This document shows, piece after piece, positions 18,368-26,616 of a stretch of 64,000 bases of DNA. Position 1 is the stretch's first letter. Each line of letters opens with the position of its first letter. Position numbers and translations under genes: made by a program. The stretch comes from Candidatus Dependentiae bacterium (GTDB lineage Bacteria; Babelota; Babeliae; Babelales; RVW-14), in NCBI GenBank assembly GCA_018266175.1, contig JAFEAY010000012.1:32533-96532 (forward strand), read 5' to 3'. A model generated the notes under the pieces. It saw nothing but the letters and a program-made list of their open reading frames with translations. It made no database searches and was not told where the DNA came from.

Positions 18368-19513
18368 ATGATGAACATGGTTAAAAATGTAATTTTTTTG
18401 ATAATAAGCTTACATGGTTTTGTCTATTCTGCTTTTGCTATGCAGGATAATAACGATAAATTATGGGTAAAAAAGGCTGTTGTTAAAACTGAACAATCAA
18501 GTAGTCAGCGCTCCATACAAAGGACGTTAAACAACAACAATAATAGCAATAACCATCAAAGACAAAATAACCTGCAAAAAACTCCTGCGAATCGAATATC
18601 AACACTTGTAAGTGCACTCTTGAATCAAGATTGTAGCGATCATGCGCTCACGGCAGAACTTCTCTGGAATGATTATACATTAGAAGAAATTAAAAACGCT
18701 CGAATTGCACTTCAAGCAAGTCAAACAGGTGCTTACTTAACCTTTGATGAAGTTACAGCTGCAATAGGAAACCCGAATGCTGTACTCACCGTGCTTATCA
18801 CAGCACTCAGAAAAATACTCAATGAACAAAAATTAGGACACCTATCTACTCGAGTTAAACATCCAACAGATGAGATGGTGATCGAGTGGCTTCAAAAATA
18901 TTTGTATACACCAAAGCTATCTGAGCAAAGCGTAGATCAAGTATACGAGTACTACCAAAATGGTAGCTTTATTCAAAAGCTCAGGCTTTTCCAAACAAGA
19001 GATCTTGGCCGCTATGTTTTTTACAATACACAAGCTCGGTTAAATGGCACATATCAAGAATGTGCAGAACTTGACCAAGAATATGTAGAACCCCAAACTC
19101 AGCCAAAAAAAAGAAAATTTGAATTCCTAAATAACAACAACAATAATCAAGTTACTGAAAAAAAGCCTTATCACAACAAGAAAATTCGTACCGAAAAAGA
19201 AGAGGCTGCATCTTTTAAATCAACGGCTGAGAAGATTCCTTGTAGATTTGATGGTTGCAATATCACTGCGACATTTGGGTCTAATCTAAAATTGCACTAT
19301 CTCTCGAGCAATCACCGAGCCTGCCCATACGGCAACTGCGATAAAACTGACGTACAACGTATGAATATAGCTGAGTTAAAACAACATTTACACGATGCCC
19401 ATTCAAATGAATCACAAGAGGTCTATTTCTGCGAAACATGTAATTTTGTAGGAATTATTGGATCGTGTAGTAGGCGACATGAAGAAGGTAAAAAACATAA
19501 ACAATTAAACTAA
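18368..19513 (+). CDS. Secreted Asn-rich C2H2 zinc-finger-like protein
   Basis: A 381-residue protein with a signal peptide (hydrophobic 7-22, ending SAFAM). Residues 55-68 are mostly Asn and a second Asn run lies near 257. Residues ~75-245 are helical and unrecognised. The C-terminal ~90 residues hold three C2H2-type modules: C-x4-C-x12-H-x5-H, C-x4-C-x14-H-x4-H, and YFCETC-x12-H-x5-H ending close to the C-terminus. A basic stretch (KKPYHNKKIRTEKEE) precedes the fingers and might act as a nuclear targeting signal. AAAGG precedes the ATG; alternative ATGs at 18371 and 18377 differ little. Probably a host-directed exported protein; this is inference. Confidence 0.7.
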   Translation: MMNMVKNVIFLIISLHGFVYSAFAMQDNNDKLWVKKAVVKTEQSSSQRSIQRTLNNNNNSNNHQRQNNLQKTPANRISTLVSALLNQDCSDHALTAELLWNDYTLEEIKNARIALQASQTGAYLTFDEVTAAIGNPNAVLTVLITALRKILNEQKLGHLSTRVKHPTDEMVIEWLQKYLYTPKLSEQSVDQVYEYYQNGSFIQKLRLFQTRDLGRYVFYNTQARLNGTYQECAELDQEYVEPQTQPKKRKFEFLNNNNNNQVTEKKPYHNKKIRTEKEEAASFKSTAEKIPCRFDGCNITATFGSNLKLHYLSSNHRACPYGNCDKTDVQRMNIAELKQHLHDAHSNESQEVYFCETCNFVGIIGSCSRRHEEGKKHKQLN

Positions 19514-19566
19514 AAATTAAATTAAGAAATGTCGGTTATTAGATACTAAAACAGGGGGGTTATATA

Positions 19567-20253
19567 ATGATCACTACTCGCTTACGCGTAAAAGAATTGT
19601 TACGCGAACGTCGCTGGACCATGAAAGTACTGGCTGAAAAGACCGGTATCTCGGAAAGTTACTTGACTCACATCAAGAACGGAACACGTCGTTGGAACGA
19701 AGACGCGCTCAAAAAGCTTTCAGAAGCTTTTGAACTTGAGCCTGTTGATTTGTTTGATCTTGGAAAAGACCGGACCGATCGAGTTTCAACGCAAATCCAA
19801 ATGCCAAAGTCTGATGATGATAACAATTCGCCGCTTAATCTTAAGCTGAAAATTGTTCCTGTTGTTGGTGAAATTCCAGCACAACCATCAGAGTTCAATA
19901 ACCAGGCAACACAAATTGCAACTGGCTTTAAGGACCAATTTGTTCCTGTTATTGCAAACGAAGACAGCCCAATGTTCTGCCTCAACGTGCAAGACAGTGG
20001 CTATGCTCCAAACTTTGTTAAGGGCGATCTTTTGATTATTGCTCCTGGCATGTGGACAAGCTCTGGGGACACCGTTGCAGTTGAATATGGCAACGAAAAT
20101 CCAACACGCGCAATTATGCAAATCAACTTCATGGATGAATTTATTGTCCTTGAGTCGGTTAACCATAAAAAAGCTCCGCTTGCTCTTGTTAAAGGTAAAG
20201 ATCATTGTCGAATTATTGGCAAGGTAATTTACCGCTACCAAAAGCTTTCGTAA
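19567..20253 (+). CDS. XRE-family regulator with S24/LexA-like C-terminal domain
   Basis: A 228-residue protein. Residues ~5-65 form an XRE/Cro helix-turn-helix (LAEKTGISESYLTHIKNG). Residues ~115-225 match the S24 peptidase fold of LexA/CI repressors. The nucleophile-equivalent Ser144 is kept (QDSGYAP, FVKGDLLII), but the position expected for the catalytic Lys reads TRAIMQ with Arg181, so self-cleavage may be lost or altered. GGGGGG lies upstream of the ATG and a terminator follows. It may repress neighbouring genes or stress functions; no operator is identified. Confidence 0.85.
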   Translation: MITTRLRVKELLRERRWTMKVLAEKTGISESYLTHIKNGTRRWNEDALKKLSEAFELEPVDLFDLGKDRTDRVSTQIQMPKSDDDNNSPLNLKLKIVPVVGEIPAQPSEFNNQATQIATGFKDQFVPVIANEDSPMFCLNVQDSGYAPNFVKGDLLIIAPGMWTSSGDTVAVEYGNENPTRAIMQINFMDEFIVLESVNHKKAPLALVKGKDHCRIIGKVIYRYQKLS

Positions 20254-20289
20254 GCTTATCAGGATTTCTTATTTCACCTGAAATCAAAA

Positions 20290-20334
20290 ATATGCTTGAT
20301 GGATGCTTCATTATTCATCAAGCATATTTTTTTA
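20290..20334 (+). terminator. Rho-independent terminator after the XRE regulator
   Basis: Arms 20290-20301 and 20316-20327 pair perfectly over 12 bases and are followed by a run of seven or more T. The hairpin lies between the regulator and the first WD40 gene. Confidence 0.85.
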
Positions 20335-20360
20335 GACCTAAAATAATGGGGGGAAATGTC

Positions 20361-21869
20361 GTGAAAAATTTAAAAATAACCAAAGCACTTTTACTCACAG
20401 CACTGCTGAGTGCATCACAACTTGCTGCAATGGACAACCCAGAAGAAGATTTCTTAGATAGCTCTTTTTGTATGGATATAGATCTAGAATTGGATTCGTT
20501 TGATTTTTATTTTCATCAAAAAAAAGAATCAAACCTATCTGAATATTCGCATAACAAAAATCCTAATATTATTATCCAAGACGATACAGAAAATAAACTC
20601 CCAACTTCAGGACCTGAAGAAGAGCTCATTGCTCACATGATAAGAAAATTGGCGTACAGCGCCGATATAAAACAACCGATCAACCAAATCCTCAAGAATT
20701 TTAATACACCAAAAATTCTTCTTAATCGTGATATTGGCGTAGCAAAACCTTTGTTAATCGAAAGTTATTTTGAGAAAATATCAGCGTTAAGCCAATATTT
20801 TTCTGAATGCATGTATCACTCACATCAAGTGAAAAATTCTATTTTCTACCTACCGCCTTTTCGAAAGTTTATTCAACTTCGCGATGGCTCATTGGCTTTT
20901 TCCAGCTTATTCTCAGATATTGAAGAAAATGGAACCATCCAAATCAGACAAGTTGATACTCAATCAGAAGCACCAGAACTCGTACATTTACTTTCAGATA
21001 GTCGTCAATACGGAGAAGAATGCGCATACATGGTTCAACTTGATGACAACCGCCTTGCATCTTATTCTGCTGATGAAATGATACGAATATGGGACATTAT
21101 CGCAGGAAAGTGCTTAAAAAAATTTCACGCTCACCATATTGGCAACGTTACAGGCCTCATTAACCTACCAGATGGAAATCTTGCAACCTGCTCAAAAGAC
21201 CGCACAATAAGAACTTGGGATGTCAAAACAGGAACTTGCTTAGATATAAAAATTCATACAGACGAAATCACGTCGGCTCTACAGCTTCACGATGGCCGCA
21301 TTGTTTACAGCACAACTACAGGCTGCATAAGAATCTTAGATCTTCAAACCGGTAAAAACTTAGATCTGATCAACAATACTCATGAAATAATTTGCATGAA
21401 ACAGCTTTACGATGGACGCCTTGCTTTTGGCTCAGCTAACGGTTCCATTAAAATTTTGAATATGGACACCAAACAGAGCATAAAGCTTAATGAACATACC
21501 GACCAAGTCACGAGCATAATTCAACTCAAAGATGGCCAGCTTATCTCGGCTTCACATGATAGTACTATAAAAATATGGAATATTAACACAGGTAAATGCC
21601 ACTCAACACTTAAAAACCAATGGGTCAATAGTTGTATTACTCAACTGAATGATGGAAATATTCTTCTATACCCAATCGATTACGGTATACCCAAAATAGT
21701 AACGATGCACCCCCAAAATTTATCATTAACACAAATAGCTCTCATAGTTCAATTACAGCAACATCGCAACACTCATGAAAAAATAGAGCTGCATAGCGAC
21801 TGGCACGAAGTCTTTAAAACCATTCCTGAAGAATTTAAAGAACCATTTTTGAATAGAATTAACCAATAA
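20361..21869 (+). CDS. Secreted WD40-repeat protein, first of a tandem pair
   Basis: Start chosen at GTG 20361, preceded by GGGGGGAAA; its paralogue starts with ATG at the same point. The frame is open further upstream, but that would read through a terminator. The 502-residue protein has a signal peptide (MKNLKITKALLLTALLSASQ...). Residues ~170-450 hold WD40-like repeats, recognisable from IRIWDI, IRTWDV, IRILDL and IKIWNI strand ends about 40 residues apart, enough for a propeller. The C-terminal ~40 residues (SLTQIALIVQLQQHR) recur in the downstream paralogue. Probably an exported interaction scaffold. Confidence 0.8.
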   Translation: MKNLKITKALLLTALLSASQLAAMDNPEEDFLDSSFCMDIDLELDSFDFYFHQKKESNLSEYSHNKNPNIIIQDDTENKLPTSGPEEELIAHMIRKLAYSADIKQPINQILKNFNTPKILLNRDIGVAKPLLIESYFEKISALSQYFSECMYHSHQVKNSIFYLPPFRKFIQLRDGSLAFSSLFSDIEENGTIQIRQVDTQSEAPELVHLLSDSRQYGEECAYMVQLDDNRLASYSADEMIRIWDIIAGKCLKKFHAHHIGNVTGLINLPDGNLATCSKDRTIRTWDVKTGTCLDIKIHTDEITSALQLHDGRIVYSTTTGCIRILDLQTGKNLDLINNTHEIICMKQLYDGRLAFGSANGSIKILNMDTKQSIKLNEHTDQVTSIIQLKDGQLISASHDSTIKIWNINTGKCHSTLKNQWVNSCITQLNDGNILLYPIDYGIPKIVTMHPQNLSLTQIALIVQLQQHRNTHEKIELHSDWHEVFKTIPEEFKEPFLNRINQ

Positions 21870-21898
21870 CAGAAACCAAAATAATGAAGAAATATTGC

Positions 21899-23527
21899 AT
21901 GAAAAATTTAAAAATAACCAAAGCACTTTTACTCATAGCACTCGTGTGTGCATCGCAACTCATAGGAATGGACAACCCACACGCCGGCGTACCCAATAAC
22001 AAGAAGCAACAACCCAAAAAACGTAACCGATCTAATTCTGACGATGAGCTTGACCTCATGCAATTAAAGCATCTTAAGCTTGATGATAATGATCATGATA
22101 CAGAAGAATCTGATACTGACATGGATAAAGATACCGACATTGAAATGCTTAATGAGGTATTTGCTCAAATAAGCTTTAATACTGAAATGAATCATAATAT
22201 TATTACGATGGAAGAAATCGATCTTGTAAATAAAGCAAAACAACTAGTTTATGAAGCTGATATAACAGAGTCAATCAAGAGCGAGCTTTTAAATTTTGAA
22301 GATAGGCTTGATTGGGATTACCGATTCACGCAAAACGATCTATCATTAAGCAAACACTTTCCAGCATGCAAAAACAGCAGCATCTCTGACATAGCAATAA
22401 AGAGCCTTAACCAACTCCCCAAAGATAAAAAAATTATCTTATTGCATAACCAAAACCCATCGTCATCGTTAGTTGCTTTTTATGATCATGATAACAGTAA
22501 CATGATAGAAATTTGGCGACTCGATGGTGAATTAGGAGAATGTAAACATCTAAAAACTATTAATTCTAATCAATTCATTGATGAAAAGATTACAACAATA
22601 ACACAACGTGAAAATGATAGTCTCGCAGTATGTTATTGGAATTCCCATATAAAAATAAGCTCTATAAAATTGATCGATTTTAATAATAAAAGTAACGATA
22701 CCATTTTTAGAAGTCGTCAACTCATAACGTACGCTACTTCTCTTGAACATGGAAAACTAGCTTTGAGCCTTGAATGCGGTACTGTAAGGATTTTGGATTT
22801 AGCCTCAGGAAGTACATTTGATCTTATCGATACCAATCTCAACTCTTCATGCGTTACCAAATTGCACAACAGTTTTATTGCATCGGGTTCGGATTCAGGA
22901 GTTATACAAATTTGGGACACCAACCGCAATAAGTGCATCGCCCAGTGTGACACCTCTTATCAAAATACTTTTACAAATAACGCAAACTTAGATACCGAAA
23001 TGTCATCTCAAGATCCCTGCGCTCATTCCGTTACAAGCATCATTCCTCTGCATAAAAGTAATGGCAACCAATTTGCTTCACTGCTCAGCAATGATATCAT
23101 CAAAATTTGGAATTTTAATGATATTTTACAAACATATGAATGCTCAAAATCGCTCCAAAACGCGGATACCAAATACATTCAATCGATTGCTCAACTTTGT
23201 GATGGAAATATTATTTCATCTAACCTTTACCCTTCGCAAAACAAAAGCTCTATAAAAATTTGGGATATAAAGACAGGTAAATGCCTAAAAAGCTTTGAGT
23301 TCACAGGTTCAATTACACAAGTAATTCCACTGCATAACGGAGACGTACTCATTTTACGAAATTATCGCACACCAACGCTGCCTTCTGTACGCCCACCCTC
23401 TTTTACATTGGCGCAGATAGCCCTTATTGTAAAATTACACCAACATCGCTATACAAGCGAAATAATGGAGATGCATGATGATTGGAAGGCAATACTTCTA
23501 ACGCTACCTCAATGTTTTCAAAGCTAA
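21899..23527 (+). CDS. Secreted WD40-repeat protein, second of a tandem pair
   Basis: A paralogue of the preceding gene. ATG 21899 aligns with its GTG; an ATG at 21884 is also in frame. The first 36 bases of the two genes are nearly identical. The 542-residue product has the same signal peptide, an acidic linker with Asp/Glu runs and a possible nuclear-type basic patch (KKQQPKKRNR), then WD40-like repeats (IEIWRL, VRILDL, IQIWDT, IKIWNF, IKIWDI). The end (SFTLAQIALIVKLHQHR) matches the paralogue. The mature domains have diverged far more than the leaders. Likely an exported scaffold; targets unknown. Confidence 0.8.
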   Translation: MKNLKITKALLLIALVCASQLIGMDNPHAGVPNNKKQQPKKRNRSNSDDELDLMQLKHLKLDDNDHDTEESDTDMDKDTDIEMLNEVFAQISFNTEMNHNIITMEEIDLVNKAKQLVYEADITESIKSELLNFEDRLDWDYRFTQNDLSLSKHFPACKNSSISDIAIKSLNQLPKDKKIILLHNQNPSSSLVAFYDHDNSNMIEIWRLDGELGECKHLKTINSNQFIDEKITTITQRENDSLAVCYWNSHIKISSIKLIDFNNKSNDTIFRSRQLITYATSLEHGKLALSLECGTVRILDLASGSTFDLIDTNLNSSCVTKLHNSFIASGSDSGVIQIWDTNRNKCIAQCDTSYQNTFTNNANLDTEMSSQDPCAHSVTSIIPLHKSNGNQFASLLSNDIIKIWNFNDILQTYECSKSLQNADTKYIQSIAQLCDGNIISSNLYPSQNKSSIKIWDIKTGKCLKSFEFTGSITQVIPLHNGDVLILRNYRTPTLPSVRPPSFTLAQIALIVKLHQHRYTSEIMEMHDDWKAILLTLPQCFQS

Positions 23528-23545
23528 GATTAACTAAATTCTATG

Positions 23546-23568
23546 AGGGGGTCGCTCTCAGACCCCCT
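23546..23568 (+). terminator. GC-rich hairpin after the WD40 pair
   Basis: Arms AGGGGGTC (23546-23553) and GACCCCCT (23561-23568) pair perfectly around a 7-base loop, about 20 bases after the stop. There is no T-run directly after it, so it may be a processing stop or a weak terminator. Confidence 0.45.
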
Positions 23569-23712
23569 GCTCCAAGAAACTCCATCTTTTTGCCCCTAAT
23601 CCCTACCCAGAACCCTCTTTATGGATTTTTTCCAAATACTAGCTGTCAAACTTGCAAAAAAACCGCCATCTGATAGGCTTAATTCTGATTTTCACGTTGA
23701 AAGTCAAAGGGT

Positions 23713-23736
23713 ACCGTTAACGGTCATTGGCCGTTA
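23713..23736 (+). promoter_or_regulatory. Hairpin in the rpsF leader
   Basis: The palindrome ACCGTTAACGGT (23713-23724) overlaps a second possible hairpin with arms TAACGG and CCGTTA (23718-23736). They lie about 45 bases before rpsF. S6:S18 leaders in many bacteria are bound by these proteins; whether this is such an element cannot be decided from the sequence by eye. Confidence 0.3.
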
Positions 23737-23780
23737 TCTCCCCCTGTTTTTAATACGAACGATACGGGAGAACCATATCT

Positions 23781-24266
23781 ATGCTACGTTATGAAACGTT
23801 AATTCTGGCTCGTCCAGAAATCACTCAAGATGAGCTCACGCTCCTTGAACGCCAAATCGAAAAACTTGTTTCCACCGCTCCACAGGGCAAACTGAGCTCT
23901 TTTGACCGTTGGGGCAAGTACCGCCTTTGCTTCCCTGTTGCAAAAAACGAATATGGAATTTACGTTCTTGCTCGTTACGAAGTTGAAGCTTCCAGTGCAA
24001 CCGGTGGTATGTTCAAAGAACTTGATACTTTCCTTAAGATCAAGTGCAATGACTTCATTATGCGCCATGTCCATATCAAACTTGCAAAAAATGCTCCTGC
24101 TCACTATCAAAAGCCAGACGCTTTGGATGCAAGCAGATCTGCAAACATCGACACATTCTTGAAAGAGAACAAAGTTGAAAGCCTTTTGAGCAGCGTTGAT
24201 GCTGCATCAACAAAAGGTGAAGCAGAAGAAGGTACAGGCTTTGATAACTACGATGAACAAGAGTAA
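23781..24266 (+). CDS. rpsF: 30S ribosomal protein S6
   Basis: A 161-residue S6. The start MLRYETLILARPEI and the KYRLCFPVAKNEYGIYVLARYEV stretch are typical (the second is about 23 residues and is only partly quoted in spirit: key residues Arg-Leu, Phe-Pro and Tyr-Gly-Ile-Tyr). It binds S18 and 16S rRNA in the platform of the small subunit. The C-terminal extension, Ser/Ala/Glu-rich and acidic, makes it longer than the usual 95-135 residues. GGGAGAA precedes the ATG. rpsR follows 31 bases later, the normal order, but ssb and rplI, which often accompany them, are not here. Confidence 0.93.
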   Translation: MLRYETLILARPEITQDELTLLERQIEKLVSTAPQGKLSSFDRWGKYRLCFPVAKNEYGIYVLARYEVEASSATGGMFKELDTFLKIKCNDFIMRHVHIKLAKNAPAHYQKPDALDASRSANIDTFLKENKVESLLSSVDAASTKGEAEEGTGFDNYDEQE

Positions 24267-24297
24267 TTTCTTGCACATTCTTGATAAGGATTAAACT

Positions 24298-24582
24298 ATG
24301 TCAAAATTCAAATTAAAAGTAAGTTCACGATTGCTTAAGAAAAAAATTCGTAAACAATCTTACCTTACTCCTAAGCACTGCAGATTTTGCGGTAGCGACG
24401 AGCAAGAAGCAAATCTTGATTACAAGAACGTAAACCTTTTACGTATTTTCTTGACTGAACGTAACAAAATTTTGCCTCAGCGTGTATCAGGCAACTGCCT
24501 GTTCCACCAACGTATGCTTGCAACCCAAATTAAGGTTTCTCGCAGCATGGCATTGTTACCATTTTGCTCAATGCACGTATAA
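24298..24582 (+). CDS. rpsR: 30S ribosomal protein S18
   Basis: A 94-residue S18 recognised from LDYKNVNLLRIFLTERNKILPQ and the terminal MALLPF block (both family hallmarks). An N-terminal CRFC pair and a later Cys (GNCLFH) suggest a zinc-binding form. It partners with S6. AAGGA lies upstream. The gene ends about 25 bases before a strong hairpin terminator. Confidence 0.95.
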   Translation: MSKFKLKVSSRLLKKKIRKQSYLTPKHCRFCGSDEQEANLDYKNVNLLRIFLTERNKILPQRVSGNCLFHQRMLATQIKVSRSMALLPFCSMHV

Positions 24583-24605
24583 ACAGATCCTTTTGAAATA
24601 GCACA

Positions 24606-24655
24606 AATAGTGGAAGGATGCTTGCAATTTCATGGTCCTTCCACTATTCGTTTCT
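24606..24655 (+). terminator. Terminator after rpsR
   Basis: Perfect 13-bp arms at 24606-24618 and 24636-24648 enclose a 17-base loop, followed by a T-rich stretch. It separates rpsF-rpsR from typA. Confidence 0.75.
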
Positions 24656-24694
24656 TAACGTAACAGGATAGAACGCTTACAGAGGTTTTAAATT

Positions 24695-26494
24695 ATGAGT
24701 TTTAAGCAACGCTTAGATATTCGAAATATCGCTATTATAGCACACGTGGATCATGGAAAAACAACCTTGGTCGACGAAATGTTGAAACAATCCGGCACCT
24801 GCGGGAGCGATACCGTTGATCGAGTCATGGACTCAGGCGATATCGAACGCGAACGCGGAATTACCATTCTTGCAAAAAATACTTCAATCCGCTTGCCAAA
24901 CGCAACTATCAATATCGTTGATACCCCTGGTCACATGGACTTTGGTGGAGAAGTTGAACGTACCTTGCAAATGGTTGAAGGCTTCATGTTGCTTGTTGAT
25001 GCCGCAGAGGGTCCACTTCCAGGTACTCGATTTGTACTGCAGAAAGCATTACAACTCAATCTCAAGCCCATTGTACTGATCAATAAAATTGATCGTAAAG
25101 ATGCTGACATTGAGCGTACTGAACGTATGGTTCATGATCTTTTCCTTGATCTTGCAACCTGCGAAGAGCAACTTGATTTCCCAGTTTTCTATGGCTCTTC
25201 ACGTAATGGTTATGCATCACAAGATCCATTGAAACTTGAAGGTACCATGCAGCCTCTTTTTGATGGAATTCTTGAGCACATTCCAGTTCCAAAACAAGAA
25301 ACTGATGATCTTCGTATTTTGATTACAAACTTGGATCATTCAGATTTCCTTGGCCGTATCGCAATTGGAAGAATCTTTAGTGGTTCAATTTCTGTTGGCG
25401 GACCGTTTATTCCATGTAAAGATGAATGGGTTGGTAAAACATCAAAGATCACAAAGCTGTATAAATTTGATGGTATTAAACGAGCTGAAACTGAGAGTGC
25501 TCAATTTGGCGATATCGTTGCAATCGCTGGTGTTGATGAAGACATTCAAATTGGTACCACCATTTGTGATGTCGACAAACCAAACCCAGTTCCGTACGTT
25601 GCAATTGACGAACCAACACTTTCGATTCTCTTCTCAGTAAACAACTCACCATTTGCAGGACGTGAAGGCAAATTGCTGACATCCCGACAAATTCGTGAAC
25701 GGCTCTACAAAGAATTAAAAATAAACTTGGCATTGCGCGTTGAAGATACCGACACTCCTGAAACCTTCAAGGTATCAGGCCGTGGTCAATTGCATCTTGG
25801 CATCTTGGTTGAAACCATGCGTCGCGAAGGCTTTGAACTTCAACTTTCAGCACCTGAAGTAATTTGTAAAATGGTTGACGGCGTTAAGTACGAACCAATA
25901 GAATTACTCACAGTTGATGTTGAAGAAGCTCACCAAGGCGTGATTATGGAAAATCTTGGCAAACGCCGAGCATTGCTCCAAAACATGGAACACCATGGAA
26001 CACAGAAAGTTCGCCTTGAATTTAAAATTCCTGCACGAGGATTAATCGGTTTCAGAAGCCAATTCTTGACCGATACACGCGGCACCGGCTTAATGAACCA
26101 TCGTTTTGATTCATACCAACCCCATGCTGGTGAAATTCCATCACGTACCCGTGGTGCAATGATCTCCATGGAAATGGGACAAACCACTGCGTATGCGCTT
26201 GATGGCCTTCAGCCTCGTGGAATTCTCTTTGTCTCTCCTGGTGAAGACGTTTACGAAGGTATGATTATTGGTGAACACAGCCGAGAAAATGACCTTGATG
26301 TTAACCCAACCAAGAAAAAGAAGCTCACCAACATGCGTGCTTCTGGCTCTGATGATGCAGTAAAAATTGCACCTGCACGGGTTATGAACTTGGAAACATC
26401 ACTTGACTGGATTAACAGCGATGAGCTTATCGAAGTTACACCAAAGTCAATTCGCTTACGTAAGTATCATTTGAAAGCTGGCTCTCGTAAATAA
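24695..26494 (+). CDS. typA: Ribosome-associated GTPase TypA/BipA
   Basis: A 599-residue translational GTPase of usual length. G1 is AHVDHGKTT at 16-24, G3 DTPGH at 76-80 and G4 NKID at 130-133, followed by EF-G-like domains and the BipA-specific C-terminal domain. The ERERGITI switch I sequence is intact at 51-58. BipA acts in 50S assembly and stress adaptation. AGAGG lies upstream of the ATG. It is a single-gene unit with terminators on both sides. Confidence 0.96.
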   Translation: MSFKQRLDIRNIAIIAHVDHGKTTLVDEMLKQSGTCGSDTVDRVMDSGDIERERGITILAKNTSIRLPNATINIVDTPGHMDFGGEVERTLQMVEGFMLLVDAAEGPLPGTRFVLQKALQLNLKPIVLINKIDRKDADIERTERMVHDLFLDLATCEEQLDFPVFYGSSRNGYASQDPLKLEGTMQPLFDGILEHIPVPKQETDDLRILITNLDHSDFLGRIAIGRIFSGSISVGGPFIPCKDEWVGKTSKITKLYKFDGIKRAETESAQFGDIVAIAGVDEDIQIGTTICDVDKPNPVPYVAIDEPTLSILFSVNNSPFAGREGKLLTSRQIRERLYKELKINLALRVEDTDTPETFKVSGRGQLHLGILVETMRREGFELQLSAPEVICKMVDGVKYEPIELLTVDVEEAHQGVIMENLGKRRALLQNMEHHGTQKVRLEFKIPARGLIGFRSQFLTDTRGTGLMNHRFDSYQPHAGEIPSRTRGAMISMEMGQTTAYALDGLQPRGILFVSPGEDVYEGMIIGEHSRENDLDVNPTKKKKLTNMRASGSDDAVKIAPARVMNLETSLDWINSDELIEVTPKSIRLRKYHLKAGSRK

Positions 26495-26533
26495 GAGTAC
26501 CGAGCACTGATGCTTATTATAGTATTGAAAATT

Positions 26534-26569
26534 AAAAAGCCGCTCTGTTTAACGCAGAGCGGCTTTTTT
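26534..26569. terminator. Terminator between typA and the antiporter gene
   Basis: Arms GCCGCTCTG (26539-26547) and CAGAGCGGC (26555-26563) pair perfectly, flanked by A-run and T-run, so it can serve both convergent genes. Confidence 0.9.
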
Positions 26570-26616
26570 CTACTCATTAATAATTAATGCAGAACTTGTG
26601 TATCCAACCATCACGT

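Noticed and set aside
20205-20360. Upstream extension of the first WD40 gene
   Set aside because: It would read through the XRE gene end and the terminator; GTG 20361 aligns with the paralogue's start.
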